Positions 26,461 to 36,530 are shown, counted from the stretch's first letter. The stretch: DNA of 64,000 nucleotides from Paenibacillus sp. NEAU-GSW1 (GCF_009737085.1 NZ_WOVL01000023.1:1-64000); one strand, 5' to 3'. Notes: generated by a model not told the origin, from the letters alone. Translations and numbers: made by a program.

Positions 26461-27551
26461 GCTTTAGCCGCCTCCTTCTCCTTGGCAGCCGCTTTGCGTC
26501 GGTTCAAGAACGGCTTCAGGATGTAAAGTACAAGTCCATGGGAAGCGACGAAGAAAATGATGGTTCCAATTACGATACGGACGATTTCCGTCGGCACATC
26601 GGCGCCGAAGCTCATCCCTGCAGCGCCGTAGCTTAAACCGCCAAACAGCACCGCCCCGAGAAAGACACCCACCGGCGTATTGCCGCCAAGCAGCGCAACA
26701 GCAATGCCTTCGAAGCCGTAGCCCGGCATGCCCGCCATAACAACCTGGTAACCGAAAACGCCCAGCACCTCGAACGCCCCGCCAAGTCCGGCAAAAACCC
26801 CGCTGATGAACATCGATTTGACGATCGTGCGGGACACGTTCATCCCCGCGTATAAAGCGGCGTTCGGATTATGGCCGACAGCCCGAAGCTCGAACCCTTG
26901 CTTGGTGCGCCACAAAAGCAAATAGAAGATGACAACACAAATGATCGCGATCAAAGCCCCCCAATGAACCCGGGCATGATCCATCGCATCGGCCAGCCAA
27001 TTGATCGACATGCGTGCCGAATCATGAATAGGGCGCGACTTCTGCTGCCCTTCTTCCAGCAGAAATGCAGCGACAATATAGTTGGAGAGAAATAGTGCAA
27101 TCCAGTTCAGCATGATGGATGAAATAACTTCGTTGACTCCGCGCGCCGCCTTTAAATAGCCGGCAATCGCCGCCCACAGCCCGCCAAACACCGCTCCAGC
27201 CGCAACAGCCAGCGGGCCGTGAATATACCAAGGCAATTCAAGCGATACGCCGACAATCGTCGCGCCGGTCATCCCCATAATAAATTGGCCTTCCGCCCCG
27301 ATATTGAACAGTCCGGTACGGAACGCGAACGCAATCGCCAACCCTGTAAAAATAAGCGGCGTGACCGCGCGAATCGTCTCTCCGAAATCGTAAGCGCTGC
27401 CTAGCAGCTTTTCAACGAGCGAGCTATACGCCAAAATCGGATCATACCCTCCGATCAGCATCGCAATCGCTCCGCACAGCAGGCCTAATACAATGGAAAC
27501 GAGAGGTACGAGCAGCGATGATTTATTGAACAGCTTACGGACGGTCTCCAT
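26457..27551 (-). CDS. ABC transporter permease, BMP/nucleoside type (first)
   Basis: 364 residues, multi-spanning permease of the BPD_transp_2 family (NupP-like). Motifs: TGLAIAFAFRTGLFNIGAEGQFIMG, AARGVNEVISSIMLNWIALFLSNY, LRAVGHNPNAALYAGMNVSRTI and the C-terminal GYGFEGIAVALLGGNTPVG. Overlaps the ATPase gene by 17 bp. Confidence 0.88.
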   Translation of the reverse strand: METVRKLFNKSSLLVPLVSIVLGLLCGAIAMLIGGYDPILAYSSLVEKLLGSAYDFGETIRAVTPLIFTGLAIAFAFRTGLFNIGAEGQFIMGMTGATIVGVSLELPWYIHGPLAVAAGAVFGGLWAAIAGYLKAARGVNEVISSIMLNWIALFLSNYIVAAFLLEEGQQKSRPIHDSARMSINWLADAMDHARVHWGALIAIICVVIFYLLLWRTKQGFELRAVGHNPNAALYAGMNVSRTIVKSMFISGVFAGLGGAFEVLGVFGYQVVMAGMPGYGFEGIAVALLGGNTPVGVFLGAVLFGGLSYGAAGMSFGADVPTEIVRIVIGTIIFFVASHGLVLYILKPFLNRRKAAAKEKEAAKA

Positions 27552-29106
27552 CTACGTACTCCCCTTTCCTCTGCTGTTGAATCGTCTCCCAATTACAAGT
27601 CATCATTAGTCCAAGCTCCTGATCGTTCCGGTTATGAACATCCGCCTCTCCAGTCAGCTTGCCTTCGAAAATAACAGCAATGCGGTCCGACAGCGCATAC
27701 AGCTCATCGAGCTCAAACGAAATGAGCAATATTGCTTTGCCTGCGTTGCGCGCCTCGATCAACCGTTTGTGCACATATTCGATAGCTCCGATATCAAGCC
27801 CCCTCGTCGGCTGCACCGCGATAAGCAAATCCGGATTGCGCGATAATTCCCGGGCAATAATCGCCTTCTGCTGATTGCCGCCCGAAAGCGATCTGGCCTT
27901 GGCTTGAATGCCGGAGCCCCTGACGTCGAATTCCTCGACCAGACGGCTCGCGAGCGTATCCATCGCCTTATAATCAATAAAACCGCGCTTGCCAAATTGC
28001 GGCTCATGATAGCTGCCAAGAATCATATTCTCGCTTAGCGTAAAATCAAGCACCAATCCGTGTTTATGGCGATCCTCAGGAATATGGCTAACGCCCGCCA
28101 GCGCCACTTGCCGGGGACTGCGGTTTGTAATGTCGCTGCCGTTAAGCTTAACCGTGCCGCTGTCGACCGAGATCATGCCTGTAATTGCCTGTACCAGCTC
28201 GCTCTGACCATTCCCGTCAACGCCGGCGATGCCGAGGATTTCGCCTGAACGAACTTGAAAGGAGATGCCGTCCAGCACAGGATGGCTGTGGTCGCCCTTT
28301 TTGCGAAGCTCTTCAACTTCAAGGATGACCTGACCTGGCGGTTGAACCAGCTTTTCTACTTTAAAATTAACGTCTCTTCCGACCATTAGCTCAGCCAGCA
28401 GCCTTTCGCTCGCTTCCACCGCAGGCAACGAACGCACAACCTTTCCTCTGCGAATGACCGTCACCGTATCGGCCAGCGCCATAACTTCCTTAAGCTTATG
28501 TGTAATGAGTATGATCGATTTGCCTTCTGCTGCGAGGCTTCGCAAAATATCGATCAACTCCTCGATTTCCTGCACCGTCAACACTGCCGTCGGCTCGTCA
28601 AAAATTAAAATGTCCGCGCCGCGATACAATGTCTTCAATATTTCCACCCGCTGCTGCATCCCAACGGTAATGTCTTTAATCCGCACCTCGGGTTCAACCT
28701 TCAGCCCGTACTGCTCCGAAATCGCCCGAACCTTCGCATGGGCTTTCTTATAATGAATAAACGCGCCTTTTCTCGGCTCATTGCCGAGAATGATATTTTC
28801 GGCGACTGTAAACGGCTGTACCAGCTTAAAGTGCTGATGCACCATCCCAATGCCCAGCTCAATCGCCTTGCCTGCCCCGTCGATAACCGCTTTCTCGCCG
28901 TTAATCCATATCTCGCCCTCATCAGGCTGATAGAGTCCAAACAAAATGTTCATCAGCGTCGATTTGCCTGCCCCATTCTCGCCCAGCAGGGCATGAATCT
29001 CGCCTTTCTTCAACACAAAATCAATGGAATCATTCGCGACAAGACCCGGAAACCGTTTCGTAATCCCCATTAATTCGACCACTGCTGCTGCTTCACTCCG
29101 GTCCAT
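27535..29106 (-). CDS. ABC transporter ATPase with two nucleotide-binding domains, BMP/nucleoside type
   Basis: 523 residues. Two fused ABC domains as in the sugar/nucleoside CUT2-type ATPases: first with Walker A LLGENGAGKSTLMN and signature TVGMQQRVEI; second with a degenerate P-loop GVDGNGQSELVQ and signature LSGGNQQKAIIAREL. Start ATG 29106 has GGAGG 11 nt upstream; the frame is open to 29184 without a site. Resembles B. subtilis NupO. A stable hairpin separates it from the lipoprotein gene. Confidence 0.9.
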   Translation of the reverse strand: MDRSEAAAVVELMGITKRFPGLVANDSIDFVLKKGEIHALLGENGAGKSTLMNILFGLYQPDEGEIWINGEKAVIDGAGKAIELGIGMVHQHFKLVQPFTVAENIILGNEPRKGAFIHYKKAHAKVRAISEQYGLKVEPEVRIKDITVGMQQRVEILKTLYRGADILIFDEPTAVLTVQEIEELIDILRSLAAEGKSIILITHKLKEVMALADTVTVIRRGKVVRSLPAVEASERLLAELMVGRDVNFKVEKLVQPPGQVILEVEELRKKGDHSHPVLDGISFQVRSGEILGIAGVDGNGQSELVQAITGMISVDSGTVKLNGSDITNRSPRQVALAGVSHIPEDRHKHGLVLDFTLSENMILGSYHEPQFGKRGFIDYKAMDTLASRLVEEFDVRGSGIQAKARSLSGGNQQKAIIARELSRNPDLLIAVQPTRGLDIGAIEYVHKRLIEARNAGKAILLISFELDELYALSDRIAVIFEGKLTGEADVHNRNDQELGLMMTCNWETIQQQRKGEYVDGDRP

Positions 29107-29143
29107 GCTCTCACCATCCTCCGGTATGTATACGCCTTTAACG

Positions 29144-29178
29144 AGAACAAGACCGGCCCGAAGCCGGTCTTGTCGGAC
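29144..29178 (-). terminator. Intra-operon hairpin (possible attenuator)
   Basis: Minus strand AAGACCGGC-TTCG-GGCCGGTCTT followed by GTTCTC, i.e. a strong stem with a poor T-tract, just after the lipoprotein stop. It may give more lipoprotein than transporter mRNA. Confidence 0.55.
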
Positions 29179-29196
29179 ATACAAGACTAACCAAAA

Positions 29197-30216
29197 CTAT
29201 TTGTCTGCCGGCGCTGTTGGCACCTTAATCTCGCCGCTGATGATTTTCGCTTTGTACTCTTCAACCTTCTTAAGCACGTCTTCCGGAACGTTCTTCGAGG
29301 ATGTCTCCGGCAGGCCAACCGCGTCATCCTTCAGGCCGAGCTCAACGATCTTACCGCCCGGGAAGTTGCCGTCGATCAGCTCCTTCGAAATTTTGTATAC
29401 CGCTTGCTCAACGCCCTTCATCATAGAGGTGAGCGTAATCTCATCGCCAAACTCCAGCGATTGGTCTTTGTCTACACCGATTACCCATACTTCCTTGCCC
29501 GCGTCTTTACGCGCTTTCGCTTCGTTGAATACGCCATTTCCGGTACCGCCCGCTGCGTGGAAAATGATATCGACGCCAGCGTCATACATCGTAGCCGCCG
29601 CTTGCTTGCCGAGATCCGGCTTGCCGAAATCACCGGTATAGTTTTTAACAATCTCAGCGTTTGGATTAGCCGCTTTAACGCCGGCTTCAAAGCCCGCATC
29701 GAATTTATGAATGACTGGAATGTCCATCCCGCCGACAAAGCCGATTTTGCCTGTCTTCGTCATAAGTCCCGCGACAACGCCAACGAGGAACGAGCCTTCA
29801 TGCTCAGCAAATGTAACGGAAGCGACGTTAGGAAGCTCCACTACGTTATCAATAATGGCAAGGTTGGCGTCAGGATTCTGCGTCGCTACGTTTTTCATCG
29901 CGTCGGAGAACAAGAATCCGATACCCCAAGTCAGATCATAGCCTTCTTTCACGAAAGCATTCAGGTTCGGCTCCATATCAGCGTCGCCTTTGCTTTCGAG
30001 GTATTTCGTTTTTGCGTCTGTATCTTCCGTAATCTTCTGCAAGCCTTCCCACGCGCTTTGGTTAAAGGACTTGTCGTTCACGCCGCCGACGTCAGTCGCC
30101 ATACCGATGTTGAACTTCGCTCCTGCGCCGCCCTTCTCGCCCCCGCACGCCGACAGTACAACCGTCATTGCAAGAACCATTGTCAGAATAAATGCCAAAT
30201 GCTTGTTTTTGCTCAT
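29197..30216 (-). CDS. BMP-family substrate-binding lipoprotein (nucleoside ABC transporter)
   Basis: 339 residues. Lipoprotein signal with lipobox VVLSACGG (Cys at ~22), then the BMP domain: KFNIGMATDVGGVNDKSFNQSAWEGLQK, GYDLTWGIGFLFSDAMKNVA, GFVGGMDIPVIHKFDAGFEAGVKAANP, VDIIFHAAGGTGNGVFNEA and VIGVDKDQS. It binds the ligand outside and delivers it to the two permeases; nucleosides are the likely ligand by similarity to B. subtilis NupN. ATG 30216 is chosen because AGGAGG precedes it, at the end of a family A hairpin; the open frame to 30357 runs through the promoter. Confidence 0.92.
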   Translation of the reverse strand: MSKNKHLAFILTMVLAMTVVLSACGGEKGGAGAKFNIGMATDVGGVNDKSFNQSAWEGLQKITEDTDAKTKYLESKGDADMEPNLNAFVKEGYDLTWGIGFLFSDAMKNVATQNPDANLAIIDNVVELPNVASVTFAEHEGSFLVGVVAGLMTKTGKIGFVGGMDIPVIHKFDAGFEAGVKAANPNAEIVKNYTGDFGKPDLGKQAAATMYDAGVDIIFHAAGGTGNGVFNEAKARKDAGKEVWVIGVDKDQSLEFGDEITLTSMMKGVEQAVYKISKELIDGNFPGGKIVELGLKDDAVGLPETSSKNVPEDVLKKVEEYKAKIISGEIKVPTAPADK

Positions 30217-30225
30217 AGACCCATA

Positions 30226-30268
30226 CCTCCTAAAAGTTTTGCGAAGCAAAACTCGCTTCGTAAGCAGT
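30226..30268 (-). repeat. SD-proximal hairpin repeat family A (BMP lipoprotein gene)
   Basis: Minus strand GCTTACGAAGC, then AGTTTTGC-TTC-GCAAAACT, then TTTAGGAGG and the ATG. Eight base pairs with a 3-nt loop, followed by a short T run that leads directly into the ribosome site. Confidence 0.85.
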
Positions 30269-30325
30269 GAATGGCGCCCTGCAATCCTGATCATGATGAC
30301 ATGTCTCTGGCCGCTGTTTCTATCT

Positions 30326-30353
30326 ATTATAGTGACAAAAGGCCAAACGTCAA
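30326..30353 (-). promoter_or_regulatory. Promoter of the BMP-type ABC operon
   Basis: -35 TTGACG (30348-30353), 16-bp spacer, -10 TATAAT (30326-30331). The leader is ~100 nt and ends in the family A hairpin. No purine riboswitch core is visible in it. Confidence 0.8.
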
Positions 30354-30358
30354 TCATT

Positions 30359-30381
30359 TTATGTTAGATTATCTAACATAA
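30359..30381. promoter_or_regulatory. 23-bp near-perfect palindrome upstream of the BMP promoter
   Basis: TTATGTTAGAT and ATCTAACATAA flank a single centre base: 11-bp perfect arms just upstream of the -35. Its position suggests an activator or repressor site for the nucleoside transporter; the regulator is unknown. The rest of 30382-30572 is A/T-rich and I see nothing in it. Confidence 0.75.
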
Positions 30382-30572
30382 ATCAACTAACTCCTAACAA
30401 AAAATTAACTGAACCGTCATCCGAAGACATGTTTCTGAGCAAAAACTTACACAAACCTATCAAGTTTCAATTTTCTGTATTTTCTTTCAATTCATATTAT
30501 AGGCAAAATCCGAACATTGTAAAGAGCCCAAAACAACTTTTCCCAATTGATCGGACTGCTGCGTTATTTCTA

Positions 30573-30624
30573 CAAAAAAAAGCAGTCCGTACAACGTTTA
30601 TCTACAAAACGTCATACGGACTGC
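30573..30624 (-). terminator. Terminator of ftsH
   Basis: Minus strand GCAGTCCGTA with TACGGACTGC plus an inner ACGTTT/AAACGT arm, followed by eight T. 15 bp after the stop. Confidence 0.92.
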
Positions 30625-30639
30625 CTCATCTGTCAGACC

Positions 30640-32658
30640 TTATTTCGGGTCTTCTTCGTTGTTTCCGTCAGCCGGCTTCTCTTCATTCAGCGCCGGCGGC
30701 GTAATATCGCCTTCTTCACGAGTTTGAATTCGCACCTTCACACCGCCAATTGTATCTACAATTGGCTCGGAAGTCGATTCCACAACAGCACCGTCTCCAC
30801 CTTCGGAAGAACCTTCGCCAGTGAGCGATCCTGTCTCGATCAGTTTCTTAATTTGTTCAAGCTCCAACGTCTCTTCGCTCAGCAAAGTCTGTGCAATAAT
30901 ATGCACCTCTTTGCTCTTCTCGGTCAAGAGTTTCTTCGCGCGCTCATAGCTTTCGCTGATCATGCGCTGCATTTCTTGATCGATCTCATAAGCGATCGCG
31001 TCAGAGTAGTTCTGCTCGTGACCGAGGTCACGGCCAAGGAACACTTGGCCTTGCGACTGGCCAAATTGCATTGGACCAAGCTTGTCGCTCATGCCGTATT
31101 CTACGATCATGCTGCGAACGATGCCTGTCGCTTGCTTGAAGTCGCTGTATGCGCCAGTGCCGATTTCGCCGATGAACAGCTCTTCGGCCACACGGCCGCC
31201 GAGCAAACCGGTTACTTTATCAAGCAGCTCTTGCTTCGTTACGAGCATACGGTCTTCCTTCGGCAGCATGATGACATAGCCGCCAGCGCGTCCGCGCGGA
31301 ATGATCGTAACTTTATGCACTTGATCGGCATGTTCCAGGAAGTAGCCGATGATCGTATGGCCCGCCTCGTGATAAGCAACAATCCGCTTCTCGCGATCGC
31401 TGATTACGCGGCTCTTCTTCTCGGTGCCGACGATGACGCGGTCAATCGCCTCGTCAACCTCGCGCATGCCGATATCTTTCTTGTTGCGGCGAGCGGCAAG
31501 CAATGCCGCTTCGTTCAACAGGTTCTCCAAGTCAGCGCCCGTAAAGCCTGTTGTACGCTTCGCGATAATATCAAGCTTAACGTCTTTATCCAGCGGTTTG
31601 TTGCGGGCATGAACCTTCAACACCGCTTCGCGTCCTTTTACGTCTGGACGGTCTACCGTAATTTGACGGTCGAAACGTCCCGGACGGAGCAACGCAGGGT
31701 CGAGAATATCCGGACGGTTGGTCGCCGCCACGATAATGATGCCCTCGTTCGCGCCGAAGCCATCCATCTCAACGAGCAATTGGTTGAGCGTCTGTTCGCG
31801 CTCGTCATGTCCGCCGCCGAGTCCGGCGCCGCGCTGACGGCCAACTGCGTCAATCTCGTCAATGAAAATGATACATGGAGCATTCTTCTTCGCATTCTCG
31901 AACAGATCGCGGACGCGGGATGCGCCGACACCGACGAACATTTCGACGAAATCCGAACCGGAAATGCTGAAGAACGGCACGCCCGCTTCGCCTGCAACAG
32001 CTCGCGCGAGCAATGTTTTACCCGTACCCGGAGGACCTACAAGCAGCACGCCTTTCGGAATGCGAGCTCCGACTACGTTAAATTTACGAGGATCCTTCAA
32101 GAAGTCGACAACCTCGACGAGCTCTTGCTTCTCCTCGTCGGCGCCGGCAACGTCCTCAAACGTAATCCGTTTCTTCTCTTCGTTGTACAAACGCGCACGG
32201 CTTTTGCCAAAGTTCATCACTTTGCCGCCGCCGCCCTGCGCCTGATTCATTAAGAAGAAGAACAGGACGAAAATGATGACGAATGGAATAATGGAAGTAA
32301 GGAGCGTAAGCCAGATGCTCGGCTGTTCCATTTTCTTATAGCTCAGCTTGAACGTATTTGTTTCTTCCGCATTGATAATCTTCTCTCCGGCCTCAAGACC
32401 GATTCGAGTTGTGAAAGAGAGAACATCAGTCTTTGCGCCTGTTGGCTTCTCCCTATATTTACCAGACACGGAATAAGTATAACCTTCGTACCTCAGGCTC
32501 AATTCCTCGATGTTGTTCTGGCTAATAGCCTGGCGAAACTCATCGTATCGAATGCTTACGGTGGCCTCGTTGGACTTGCTGCTAATAAATTGAATGATCC
32601 CGACGGTTACCAAAAAGATGATCAAATAAAATCCAGTATTGCGGATGATCCGATTCAT
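30640..32658 (-). CDS. ftsH: ATP-dependent membrane metalloprotease FtsH
   Basis: 672 residues. Two N-terminal membrane helices (~8-26 and ~115-138) flank an extracytoplasmic loop. The AAA domain has Walker A GPPGTGKT (208-215), Walker [13 protein letters not shown] and the arginine finger region LRPGRFDR. The zinc protease domain has HEAGH (430-434). The tail is an acidic, Gly/Glu-rich disordered stretch. It degrades misfolded membrane and some regulatory proteins and, in B. subtilis, is needed for sporulation. It has its own promoter and lies after hprT as usual. Confidence 0.97.
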   Translation of the reverse strand: MNRIIRNTGFYLIIFLVTVGIIQFISSKSNEATVSIRYDEFRQAISQNNIEELSLRYEGYTYSVSGKYREKPTGAKTDVLSFTTRIGLEAGEKIINAEETNTFKLSYKKMEQPSIWLTLLTSIIPFVIIFVLFFFLMNQAQGGGGKVMNFGKSRARLYNEEKKRITFEDVAGADEEKQELVEVVDFLKDPRKFNVVGARIPKGVLLVGPPGTGKTLLARAVAGEAGVPFFSISGSDFVEMFVGVGASRVRDLFENAKKNAPCIIFIDEIDAVGRQRGAGLGGGHDEREQTLNQLLVEMDGFGANEGIIIVAATNRPDILDPALLRPGRFDRQITVDRPDVKGREAVLKVHARNKPLDKDVKLDIIAKRTTGFTGADLENLLNEAALLAARRNKKDIGMREVDEAIDRVIVGTEKKSRVISDREKRIVAYHEAGHTIIGYFLEHADQVHKVTIIPRGRAGGYVIMLPKEDRMLVTKQELLDKVTGLLGGRVAEELFIGEIGTGAYSDFKQATGIVRSMIVEYGMSDKLGPMQFGQSQGQVFLGRDLGHEQNYSDAIAYEIDQEMQRMISESYERAKKLLTEKSKEVHIIAQTLLSEETLELEQIKKLIETGSLTGEGSSEGGDGAVVESTSEPIVDTIGGVKVRIQTREEGDITPPALNEEKPADGNNEEDPK

Positions 32659-32687
32659 CCCCTACCTCCTCTCAAGACGCTTCGTAT

Positions 32688-32717
32688 ATTTTACCATAGC
32701 ATGACTTTCCATCTCAA
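32688..32717 (-). promoter_or_regulatory. ftsH promoter
   Basis: -35 TTGAGA (32712-32717), 18-bp spacer, -10 TAAAAT (32688-32693) preceded by TGG (extended -10), between hprT and ftsH. Confidence 0.65.
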
Positions 32718-32756
32718 TAGAACCTAATCAGAGGGGAGGACATGCGCTTGAAACGC

Positions 32757-33296
32757 TTATTTCTGGTAAACTTCCGGCTTGAGTATGCCGATAAACGGCA
32801 GATTGCGGTATTTCTCCGCATAATCAAGTCCGTAGCCGACAACGAACTCATCCGGCAGCGAAAAGCCCGTATAGTCCGCTTCCAGATCGACGGAGCGTCT
32901 GGCCGGCTTGTCGAACAGCGTTGCGACCGTCACCGACTTGGCGTTGCGCCTCTCCAGCACATCGATCAAGTAACTGAGCGTCAAGCCGCTGTCGATAATG
33001 TCTTCTACAATAAGTACGTCACGCCCTTCAACAGAAGCGTCCAAATCTTTAATAATTTTAACGACACCCGACGATTTAGTCGCAGCCCCGTAGCTGGATA
33101 CGGCCATAAAATCGATCTCAAGCGGAATGTTCATTTCTTTTACCAAATCGGACATAAAAATAAACGCACCTTTAAGGATACAAATAACGAGCGGATTGCG
33201 TCCGCCAAAATCGCGGCTCAGCGTTTCGCCCATTTCCTTTACTTTCGCTTGAATCTGCTGCGCGTCGTACAAAACCTCTTGAATGTCGTTTAGCAA
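32757..33296 (-). CDS. hprT: Hypoxanthine phosphoribosyltransferase
   Basis: 179 residues. Salvages hypoxanthine and guanine with PRPP. PRPP motif [14 protein letters not shown], metal/PRPP loop [12 protein letters not shown] and the base-binding [19 protein letters not shown] chose TTG 33296 (AGGGGG upstream), giving [14 protein letters not shown] aligned with the B. subtilis N-terminus; the open frame to 33461 overlaps tilS and has no site. Conserved tilS-hprT-ftsH order. Confidence 0.95.
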   Translation of the reverse strand: MLNDIQEVLYDAQQIQAKVKEMGETLSRDFGGRNPLVICILKGAFIFMSDLVKEMNIPLEIDFMAVSSYGAATKSSGVVKIIKDLDASVEGRDVLIVEDIIDSGLTLSYLIDVLERRNAKSVTVATLFDKPARRSVDLEADYTGFSLPDEFVVGYGLDYAEKYRNLPFIGILKPEVYQK

Positions 33297-33348
33297 AATA
33301 AAAATCCCCCTACACCAATGCTTATATTTATGAGTATAACTGCGTTTC

Positions 33349-34785
33349 TTATTCGTTCTCCAAACGAATGAAAAGAAAATCCGTCGTATCCGCTTCGGCA
33401 AGCGCATGACTCGACCTGCGAATGCGCGGAATCCACAGCAGTCTCCCTTCCGCGTCAACAATTAGCGGGTACTGTTCTCGCGCTGACGGCGCGATCTTTT
33501 CGTCAACGAACATATCTTGCACTTTTTTGGAGCCGTTTAATCCTAATACCGAAATTCGATCTCCTGGCCGCCGATTGCGCACCGTCAACGGGAATGCGAC
33601 TTGACTTGCGTCAAAGCAAGCCTCATCTCGGCCTTTCGCCCTTAGCGCATCGCCGTTCCTGCGATGCTCGAACACGATCGACAAGCCTCCCGCATCTACG
33701 CGTATGCAGTCCGCAAACTCATGGATTTCGAACGCATATCCATCCTTGCTCGGATCTGTTCCGCTTGCGCTGCCTGCTTGCTTCAACCATCGCATGACGC
33801 TATATTCGCGAACGCAACGTATGCCTGCTCCGGCATCGAAACGCCAGGTGCTCGGAGCTTCCGGCGCGGCTGCGAGACGCATCGTCTCGATATGCTCGAA
33901 TGCAGCCGAATCCGCTTCATTAGAAAGATAATTTAATATTAGTTTAATCAATCTCCTTTGTAAAGCAACATGAAGCCCGTACAATTCGCTGCTCGGAATC
34001 GCGATTTCGCCGGGGGTTAACGTCGCGAGCTCCGCAAGCCGTTCTTCAGCCTGACGCTCCAGCAAATCGTCCTCAGCCCCCGCTACGTCGGCAAGTCTGC
34101 GCAGCGATTGAGACAGCTGAGGATTGAATTGCGATAAATACGGCAGCACATCCAAACGCACTACATTGCGAAAATAATACCGCTCATTATTGCTGCTATC
34201 GACTTCGTAAGGCACCTCATGCTCAGCACAATATTGCAAAAGGTCTGACTTGTTTATACGAAGCAACGGCCTAATGAGTTGCACGTTTTTTTCTTTGCGC
34301 TTAAACGCCATGCCGGAAAGCCCGGTCAGGCCCGCGCCGCGAAGCATTCGCATGAGCACAGTCTCCGCCTGGTCGTCCCCGTGATGAGCCAGCGCTATCG
34401 ATGCCGCCCCGTACTTGCTTGCAATCTCATGAAGAAAGGCATACCTCCGCTCTCGCGAAGCAGCCGACGCATTCATTCTCGTTTCTTCTATATAAGCAGG
34501 CATTTGCAGCTCCGTCATCTCGAAAGGAATCGACAAGCGCGCTGCATATTGTCGAACTAGCTCCGCTTCAAGCGCCGACTCCTCGGCGCGAAAGCCATGA
34601 TTGACATGCGCGACGACAATCGACAGCTTCTGCTTAGCCGCTATCGCATGCAGCATATGCAACAAGGCCATAGAATCGGGGCCGCCGGATACGGCCGCCA
34701 CGATTGTATCGCCCTTCGTCCATAGTTTTTCCTGCACCGCCGTCTTCTCCAACTGCTGCAGCATTCCAGGCATACCATTCCCCAT
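33349..34785 (-). CDS. tilS: tRNA(Ile)-lysidine synthetase
   Basis: 478 residues. Modifies the wobble C of tRNA-Ile(CAU) to lysidine, an essential reaction. N-type ATP pyrophosphatase loop [58 protein letters not shown] and [19 protein letters not shown]-terminal substrate-binding domain with [11 protein letters not shown] and [28 protein letters not shown]. 52 bp before hprT. Confidence 0.95.
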   Translation of the reverse strand: MGNGMPGMLQQLEKTAVQEKLWTKGDTIVAAVSGGPDSMALLHMLHAIAAKQKLSIVVAHVNHGFRAEESALEAELVRQYAARLSIPFEMTELQMPAYIEETRMNASAASRERRYAFLHEIASKYGAASIALAHHGDDQAETVLMRMLRGAGLTGLSGMAFKRKEKNVQLIRPLLRINKSDLLQYCAEHEVPYEVDSSNNERYYFRNVVRLDVLPYLSQFNPQLSQSLRRLADVAGAEDDLLERQAEERLAELATLTPGEIAIPSSELYGLHVALQRRLIKLILNYLSNEADSAAFEHIETMRLAAAPEAPSTWRFDAGAGIRCVREYSVMRWLKQAGSASGTDPSKDGYAFEIHEFADCIRVDAGGLSIVFEHRRNGDALRAKGRDEACFDASQVAFPLTVRNRRPGDRISVLGLNGSKKVQDMFVDEKIAPSAREQYPLIVDAEGRLLWIPRIRRSSHALAEADTTDFLFIRLENE

Positions 34786-34872
34786 TGCTACTAGACCTCT
34801 CCAATTCCCTCAAAGTCGCACCGCTTATTATGTATGACGCAGGCACCAGGCCATTCTCGTTCTTGCCGTGAA

Positions 34873-35814
34873 TTACAGCCCGGATCGAAACAGCCAAAAG
34901 ATTGAAATGCCAAGAAGAACCGCGGACAGCGCCGCCAGACCCTTTAGCCAGCCTGGCGTCTCGGACTTTCGCCGCCGCGTATCCTTGCGATGCAGCAGCA
35001 GACGCCAGGCTTCGGCCCCTTGAGCGGCATCCCAGAAGTCTCCCGTCAATGCGCGCTGCATCCACCCGGACACCGGACGAAGCGTCTCGCTCTCCCGGGC
35101 AACCTGAAGCAGCTCCTCGATCGAACGGTTTTGCGGCAGCCCCGCGCTTAGCTGCTGCAGCCGTTTCGGCTCCAACAACTGCAAGCAGAGCACAGCAAAC
35201 GAGAATAAATCATACTTTGCATCCGCTGACCGCGAGCCGGCGTTCCAATAGCCGCGATCGTAAATTTCCGTGAATTGGCGGATGCCTTTGCCCGTTGCCG
35301 TAACGCCGCCGTAATCGACAAGCTCGACGTAGCCGTAATCGGCAACGAGTACATTTTCGACTTTCAAATCGCCAAAAACCCACCCCTTCTTATGAAGCAA
35401 AGCGAGTTTGTTCAGCAAATTAAGTCCGACAAGCGGAAACCATTCCGCGCCGTTTTGCGACAAATAGTCAGAAAGCGTAACGCCTCTGACATATCGCATG
35501 ATATAGAAGGAATATTCGCGGCCGTCAGGGCCGAGCAAGTCATCGACATCAATGAGGAAAGGCTCCTTGGCGGCAGATTGTCCGCCTGATTGTCCGCCCT
35601 GCTTCGCCAGCGCTTGAAGCACATTAATCTCGGATTGCAAATCGACCGCGTCCGCACCGACTTTCATCGCATACCAGCTTTTATCCCGCTGCACCAAATA
35701 AACTTTGCCGTTCGCCCCTTCTCCCAGCAGGCGTTCTACCCGGTAACGGTTATGCTTCCATTTGCCCGTCACCTGCATGCCGCGGCGAAGGTTGATTTTA
35801 AACGACGTAGTCAC
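34873..35814 (-). CDS. yabT: Membrane-anchored Ser/Thr protein kinase YabT
   Basis: 313 residues. Protein-kinase fold with glycine loop LLGEGANGKVYLV, invariant Lys in YAMKVG, catalytic loop GDLKVENVLV and the metal-binding motif as DYG (VELVDYGG) rather than DFG. A single C-terminal membrane helix (~288-308) anchors it with the kinase in the cytoplasm. In B. subtilis YabT acts during sporulation and is DNA-stimulated. It overlaps yabS by 17 bp; the yabS-yabT-tilS order is conserved. Confidence 0.9.
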   Translation of the reverse strand: MTTSFKINLRRGMQVTGKWKHNRYRVERLLGEGANGKVYLVQRDKSWYAMKVGADAVDLQSEINVLQALAKQGGQSGGQSAAKEPFLIDVDDLLGPDGREYSFYIMRYVRGVTLSDYLSQNGAEWFPLVGLNLLNKLALLHKKGWVFGDLKVENVLVADYGYVELVDYGGVTATGKGIRQFTEIYDRGYWNAGSRSADAKYDLFSFAVLCLQLLEPKRLQQLSAGLPQNRSIEELLQVARESETLRPVSGWMQRALTGDFWDAAQGAEAWRLLLHRKDTRRRKSETPGWLKGLAALSAVLLGISIFWLFRSGL

Positions 35815-36523
35815 TCATCATCCCATCCGTTTCGTCTCTGCTCTTCTTACCATAATCCCCTTGCCGGTAAAAATCAATGACATGCATGATCGCCGGTCCC
35901 GTAGGCGTTGTCCCGTTCATCTGCAGCTTCGGAAACAGCGATTGCATCCCTTTTAAATTATCGGTCCAATCGAGGTCCATCGCGCAGTCATCCCCGTATT
36001 TGGAGCTTGGGAAGTGGAATACTGAAATTTCACTCTTGCCCTGCCTCGCCTGCAAGCTCAACATGAGATCGTGAATCGCTTCTTCCACAGCCCTCAGCTT
36101 CGGCTTCATGCTGGCGCTGGCATCGATCAGCAAAGCAACTTGAAGCCTAGACGTCTCGCCAAGCTCGTCTATGACACGTACCACCTCGCTCCGCTTTTCT
36201 GGCGGAAGCGCCTCAATCGAGCCGTTGCCGAGCACTTGCTTCAATTCCTTTTGCACCGCCAATTGAATCGACTGCACCGCTGTTTTACGCGTAATCATCT
36301 GCACCGTCTGCGACAGCTGCCGCATATTGACCAGCCTGCTCAAGCCGCCGCCCGCTCTCGCAATCTCTTCGATCTCCGCAGCGCCTAGCTCGCCTACATC
36401 GCCATAATCGAGTACGCCAACGACATTCACCGCTATTCCTTCCGCTTTCGCATGCGCCGCCGCTACAACCGGACTAACCCCAACATTCGAGCAGCCGTCC
36501 GTCACCAACAAGATTTGCTTCAT
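35798..36523 (-). CDS. yabS: von Willebrand factor A domain protein YabS
   Basis: 241 residues. Starts with a strand and VTDGCSNVG, and has the metal-ion-dependent adhesion motif DASAS (LLIDASASMKPKLRAVEEAI) with downstream Thr/Asp (NGTTPTGPA). The VWA motif order looks permuted, with the N-terminal part belonging to the end of a second VWA unit. The function is unknown; in B. subtilis it is expressed in sporulation with yabT. The ribosome site GGAGG is preceded by a family A hairpin. Confidence 0.88.
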   Translation of the reverse strand: MKQILLVTDGCSNVGVSPVVAAAHAKAEGIAVNVVGVLDYGDVGELGAAEIEEIARAGGGLSRLVNMRQLSQTVQMITRKTAVQSIQLAVQKELKQVLGNGSIEALPPEKRSEVVRVIDELGETSRLQVALLIDASASMKPKLRAVEEAIHDLMLSLQARQGKSEISVFHFPSSKYGDDCAMDLDWTDNLKGMQSLFPKLQMNGTTPTGPAIMHVIDFYRQGDYGKKSRDETDGMMSDYVV

Positions 36524-36530
36524 CTGTCGC

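Noticed and set aside
30217-30325. Purine riboswitch in the nucleoside transporter leader
   Set aside because: The conserved purine-aptamer junction and loops are absent; the leader is short and dominated by the family A hairpin.
30547-32253. 568-codon plus-strand frame opposite ftsH
   Set aside because: It is the antisense shadow of a well-conserved ftsH gene; composition is not protein-like and it runs through the ftsH terminator.
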